Assembly: GCA_023229605.1 (NCBI GenBank)
Contig: JALNYY010000170.1
Span: forward strand, 1 to 8,288
Reading direction: 5' to 3'
DNA length: 8,288 bases
Origin: Methylobacter sp.
Lineage (GTDB): Bacteria; Pseudomonadota; Gammaproteobacteria; Methylococcales; Methylomonadaceae
The translations under genes and the position numbers were made by a program. Numbering within the stretch: the first letter of the stretch is position 1; each line of letters opens with the position of its first letter. Shown piece by piece: positions 5,039 through 8,288 of this stretch. The notes under the pieces are model-generated. The model was not told the DNA's origin. It saw only the letters and a list, made by a program, of their open reading frames with translations, and made no database searches.

Positions 5039-7793
5039 CTCAATTCAATCTGTCGCTGTTACTGCTGTTTCCAAGCGCGTACCCGAACCTTATCTACGCG
5101 CTGAGATTGCCGTTTTTCCGCTGACTAGCGAGGAATCTTTCCGTAGTTGCATGTTAGAGCTCGATCCGCAGTTAGGCAACGATCTTGATGAGAACAATGC
5201 AACCCGCAATCTTTGGCGAGCGTGTGAAAACCTTCTAGCCCCACATACGGGCTGGTCATTGGATCGCTTGATTTCCGCTCGTGACCGTGGCTGGTTTGGA
5301 CCTCATGATGAGCGCAAGCCCATCCCTGTTTCCATACGCCAGTATCTGCAAACATTAGCGCAAAGTCATCTTGCTCAACGCGCGGGTGTTACCATGATTG
5401 AGGAAAGCACAGAACTTTCCGCGCTTGATTCCATGACACATTATCATTGGCTTACCCTAACGCTTCCTGAAGACATACTGATGGCTGCATTGGGAGTTAA
5501 CCCCGCACCCACGCATATTGATGTGGACCCGCCTTTGTTAGTGCGCCATCTTCTCGATCTGGGCGTCGTAGAAATCCACCAGCATATTGGCGCAGGCATG
5601 AATTTTCCGCTGCTGTGGGCATCGGCACTTGCCGCGCTCGCAAGCCCGGAGGTCACAGAGCTTGATCTGGAAAGTCCTGGTGCGCCGCTATCAGAAGGCC
5701 GGTTTATGGTGCGCTGGCTATTGGCTGCTGCGATAGCGCGTTGCGCGCTCGCTGAATATTTAATTCGAGGCAAGAAAAGCTTCAAAGAGTTTTTGGACGA
5801 AATAGCCACGCCAGATAACCCTTCGGCGTGGACACCCAGGCGGCGTGAGGCGCTTATAACTACGCTTGCAGCACTTATTTCAGGCGAAGATGAGCGTTTG
5901 CCGGACATCGAAACACTACGCGATCTTTATGCGGATATTCATCCAACGGCGTTGACGCTAAAAGAACACCCCATTGAGAGCGTAAACGATGCTTTTCAGC
6001 GCTGCGATCCTATCGCTGTACGACTTGATTTACATGGAAAAAACGCAGGAGAGCGTTGGTTTTTGCGCAAAGGGCTTGAATATTTAAAATATGATGAGAA
6101 GCAAGACGGCTCGCATGACAAGCTATTCGCGCGTATTTTTTGGCAAACTATTCGAATCCGTTGTCAATATTATCGCGCTGTCGTGCAACGACCGCTTACC
6201 GGTGGGCTGCAATGGTTTATTCGTTTTTATGATCGCCTTGGTAATTTGCGAATCCCTATTAATTCAATTCTTCCCGAAGCGTCATACCATGTGGCGGGTG
6301 AAGGACATCGCATCAGGGCGCTGGAATTTAGAACCAGCATAGATAATACGACGATTGAAATTGGCGAACTAGTACTTGATTATCTCAAATCGTGGCAGAG
6401 GGTTTTAGAAAAAAATTGTGGCTCAATGATGGAACCCGAGATGGGGATCGTCTTTCATTTCATCAAGGGACGCCATAGTAAGGGGATGAAGTTCAAAAAT
6501 AGAGCGCCTGCAGCGTTTTGGGCTGATACCTATTCCGAACCTCTGTCCAGTGAAAAAGATGTTGAACCCGGCCGCTATGTAAGTTATTTCGCCGAGCAAT
6601 CACGAAAAGTCAGGGCACTGACCGAACTCATCGTAGCTGTGCCATCCCTTCTATGGGTCATACGAGGACTGGATGTTGCCAACGACGAGTTGGGAATTCC
6701 GACCTGGGTACTAGTACCTTTGTTTCGGCATGTGCTGGATGAATCCGCCAGAGTTTCAATATTGGAAGATGCCGGACCGCCACTGAAATTGACCGCGCAT
6801 GTAGGCGAGGATTTTCGACATTTGCAGGAAGGCCTGCGGCGTATTTATGAGCAGGTGCATTATGTACTTGATGGTAATGGAGGGCGTTTAGGCCATGCCA
6901 TTGCGCTAGGCATTGATCCGCAAACCTGGGCTGAATCCGTTGGGTCCATATTTATGCCCGCCGAGGATCGTCTCTGGGATTTAGTTTGGGAATGGCGCAT
7001 GTATAGCAAACACCGAATTAAACCCGAATATGCGGCTAAGGCGCCCCCAGGTCGAATAGGTGTGTTGTTGAATCAAGTTCGCGGGTTGTCTGATCATATC
7101 TACAAACATGATTACCCCATAGAGGAGCTAGCCGAGGCTTACCATTTATTGCACCGGTTTTTAGTGACACCCTACGCTTTAAAAACGTCGGTTGAGGGTG
7201 CTTTTGATGCTTTTTTTAGCGCAGCCCGGCGCATCAAAACGGAGGTAATTCCGGGGCATCCTGTTCACTCTCGTCATCGAGTGAGCAGAATTATTGAAAC
7301 GTATCTTAAAAATGAATCTGCCTTTCGGCGCGGTCAAACACTTATTGATGTACCGGTTCGCATGGATGAGGTGGCAGCGTTGCTGGCTCTACAAAATGGG
7401 TTGCGCTGTGGTATATCGCAAAGAGGTATCGTCGTTGAGGTCAATCCGTCCAGTAATCTGCTGATTGGCGATTTGCTAGATCTTCGTAATCACCCTATCC
7501 TGAGATTGTTCCCTCCTGTTCCAAAGCCGGGCGACCCACCCCCAGTAGCCATCGCTTTAGGTTCCGATGATCCGTTGACCTTTAGCACCCAGTTACTGCG
7601 GGAATACACGTTATTACATCAAGCCGCGCTTGCGGCGGGTTATTCCGAACGTGAAGCACAGGATTGGCTGGAAACGATTCGCTGCACGGGTATGAATGCG
7701 CGCTTCACAAAAGCTTGGAGACCAAGCGCAAAGGTCAAGATAAAGGTTTTAATAGAGGATTTGTCCAAGTACCTGCATCTTCCCAGGCAATGA
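5031..7793 (+). CDS. rdrB: RADAR adenosine deaminase RdrB
   Basis: A 920-residue protein carrying the dispersed signature of the metal-dependent adenosine deaminase family. Motifs in order: the HxH metal site HQH at 183-185 (VEIHQHIGAG); the catalytic HxGE motif HVGE at 590-593 (H590 ligand, E593 proton shuttle); RLGHA at 619-623, matching the RIGHG-type motif with H622; NPSSN at 805-809, like the P-T/S-S-N motif; and GSDDP at 844-848, with D846 as the last zinc ligand and D847 beside it. Classical deaminases are about 350 residues. Here about 400 residues separate the HxH and HxGE motifs, and there is a long N-terminal region, as expected for RdrB. All predicted catalytic residues are kept, so the enzyme should be active. 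No signal or membrane segment is seen, so it should be cytoplasmic. Known RdrB proteins form dodecameric shells and, with RdrA, convert adenosine to inosine in RNA or in ATP/dATP during infection. The gene overlaps rdrA by 8 bases. Its start is more G+C-rich than rdrA (50% in 5041-5100, 60% in 5581-5640, counted by hand). A housekeeping purine-salvage deaminase is unlikely given the size and partner. Confidence 0.92.
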   Translation: MFSSIQSVAVTAVSKRVPEPYLRAEIAVFPLTSEESFRSCMLELDPQLGNDLDENNATRNLWRACENLLAPHTGWSLDRLISARDRGWFGPHDERKPIPVSIRQYLQTLAQSHLAQRAGVTMIEESTELSALDSMTHYHWLTLTLPEDILMAALGVNPAPTHIDVDPPLLVRHLLDLGVVEIHQHIGAGMNFPLLWASALAALASPEVTELDLESPGAPLSEGRFMVRWLLAAAIARCALAEYLIRGKKSFKEFLDEIATPDNPSAWTPRRREALITTLAALISGEDERLPDIETLRDLYADIHPTALTLKEHPIESVNDAFQRCDPIAVRLDLHGKNAGERWFLRKGLEYLKYDEKQDGSHDKLFARIFWQTIRIRCQYYRAVVQRPLTGGLQWFIRFYDRLGNLRIPINSILPEASYHVAGEGHRIRALEFRTSIDNTTIEIGELVLDYLKSWQRVLEKNCGSMMEPEMGIVFHFIKGRHSKGMKFKNRAPAAFWADTYSEPLSSEKDVEPGRYVSYFAEQSRKVRALTELIVAVPSLLWVIRGLDVANDELGIPTWVLVPLFRHVLDESARVSILEDAGPPLKLTAHVGEDFRHLQEGLRRIYEQVHYVLDGNGGRLGHAIALGIDPQTWAESVGSIFMPAEDRLWDLVWEWRMYSKHRIKPEYAAKAPPGRIGVLLNQVRGLSDHIYKHDYPIEELAEAYHLLHRFLVTPYALKTSVEGAFDAFFSAARRIKTEVIPGHPVHSRHRVSRIIETYLKNESAFRRGQTLIDVPVRMDEVAALLALQNGLRCGISQRGIVVEVNPSSNLLIGDLLDLRNHPILRLFPPVPKPGDPPPVAIALGSDDPLTFSTQLLREYTLLHQAALAAGYSEREAQDWLETIRCTGMNARFTKAWRPSAKVKIKVLIEDLSKYLHLPRQ

Positions 7794-7996
7794 ATTGTTC
7801 CTACTTTTCTGAATAGATGATTGAGCAGACTCGTGCTATATATCGTGATTACTGACGACAAATAGTCTTTGGCGGTAAGCCAATGCTCGCTATGGGTCGA
7901 AACAGCATAAGGTAGTAAAGCGCCATCCTACAAAAATTACGTGCTAACATAGCGTTTAAACGGAGCGGTTAGGATAAGGGCGTTTTGATGTCCATT

Positions 7997-8028
7997 AAAA
8001 AAAGGGGAGGCCGGATTGGCCTCCCCTT
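7997..8028 (-). terminator. Strong intrinsic terminator of the opposite-strand gene
   Basis: An 11-base perfect stem pairs 8002-8012 with 8018-8028 around a 5-base loop; the core is ggggaggcc/ggcctcccc. Read on the minus strand, it starts 22 bases after the stop codon of the gene at the right edge and runs into seven consecutive T residues (complement of the A-run at 7997-8003). Read on the + strand it is followed by ttcattatt, a weaker T-rich tail, so it may also stop transcripts coming from rdrB. No other terminator is visible in the 200 bases after rdrB. Confidence 0.9.
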
Positions 8029-8050
8029 CATTATTCCTTGAACCTTGAAC

Positions 8051-8288
8051 CTAAGCCTTGTATTTAGTCATGGCTTCCAGCTTTCCTATCGCTTCTTTTA
8101 TCTTCGCTTCAGTCTCTGCATTCAGTTCTTTAGCTGAATAGACTTTTTCCAGCAAGCCTTCTGCAACCAAGGCGTCTTTTATCCAGCGCTTGGTGAATCG
8201 GTAATTGCTATACGCCGTGGTAACCTCTCCTGTCTTTGGGTCCTTTAAACCGGCGCTTTTTGCTGCGGCAGCTGGGGCTTTTTTAGCG
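8051..8288 (-). CDS. C-terminal part of an Ala/Lys-rich small-domain protein (partial)
   Basis: The minus-strand frame ends at the stop codon 8051-8053 and is open to the right edge, giving the last 78 codons; the start lies outside the window. The visible part begins with an Ala/Lys/Pro-rich linker (AKKAPAAAKSAG). A compact domain follows, with DPKTGEVTTAYSNYRF, then RWIKDALVAEGLLEKVYS, then a charged helix, ending LEAMTKYKA. The lysine/alanine-rich tail is in the style of nucleoid-associated or other DNA-binding proteins of proteobacteria, but I do not recognise a family and give no function. It is convergent with the RADAR genes and has its own strong terminator, which suggests it belongs to the chromosome next to the defence cassette. 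Confidence 0.75.
   Translation of the reverse strand, partial: AKKAPAAAAKSAGLKDPKTGEVTTAYSNYRFTKRWIKDALVAEGLLEKVYSAKELNAETEAKIKEAIGKLEAMTKYKA

Noticed and set aside
5031..7793. Housekeeping adenosine deaminase of purine salvage
   Set aside because: The protein is more than twice the usual length and is overlapped by an ATPase of RdrA size; the context fits RADAR.
7817..7855. 12-codon ATG frame after rdrB
   Set aside because: Too short, with no ribosome binding site of note and no reason to think it is translated.
1..8288. CRISPR array, insertion sequence, tRNA or attachment site
   Set aside because: No spaced direct repeats, transposase motifs, cloverleaf or matching direct repeats at the two flanks were seen by eye.

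Overview
The window holds a phage-defence locus of the RADAR type, with both core genes complete: rdrA, a large P-loop ATPase, and rdrB, a large adenosine-deaminase-family protein. They are on the + strand and overlap by 8 bases. Directly upstream, in the same direction, is a 426-residue membrane protein with three IPT/TIG (immunoglobulin-like) domains. RADAR loci are known to carry an optional membrane accessory gene (SLATT-domain or Csx27-like proteins in the published cases). This TIG-domain protein sits where such an accessory would sit but belongs to a different architecture, and it is the most novel element here.

Layout. 1-847: a long gene-poor stretch with no convincing large gene, a few candidate micro-ORFs and short inverted repeats. 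848-2128: the TIG-domain membrane protein. 2129-2242: a 114-base gap with an imperfect inverted repeat and the ribosome binding site of rdrA. 2243-5038: rdrA. 5031-7793: rdrB. 7794-8050: a spacer ending in a strong hairpin terminator. 8051-8288: the C-terminal 78 codons of an opposite-strand gene that runs off the right edge.

How the genes may work together. In characterised RADAR systems RdrA (ring-forming ATPase) and RdrB (shell-forming deaminase) build a very large complex. After phage infection it deaminates adenosine, reported on RNA and on free ATP/dATP, and stops phage growth. The sequence here keeps the ATPase motifs of RdrA and all metal-ligand and catalytic motifs expected of RdrB, so the core looks intact. 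By inference, the TIG membrane protein could anchor, sense for or regulate the complex at the inner membrane.

Organism. Shine-Dalgarno sites, the intrinsic terminator and the operon layout indicate a bacterium. Gene style and moderate G+C suggest a Gram-negative, probably proteobacterial host, but no housekeeping gene in the window fixes this. rdrA is clearly more A+T-rich than rdrB, especially in its 3' half, which suggests a mosaic, horizontally moving defence cassette.
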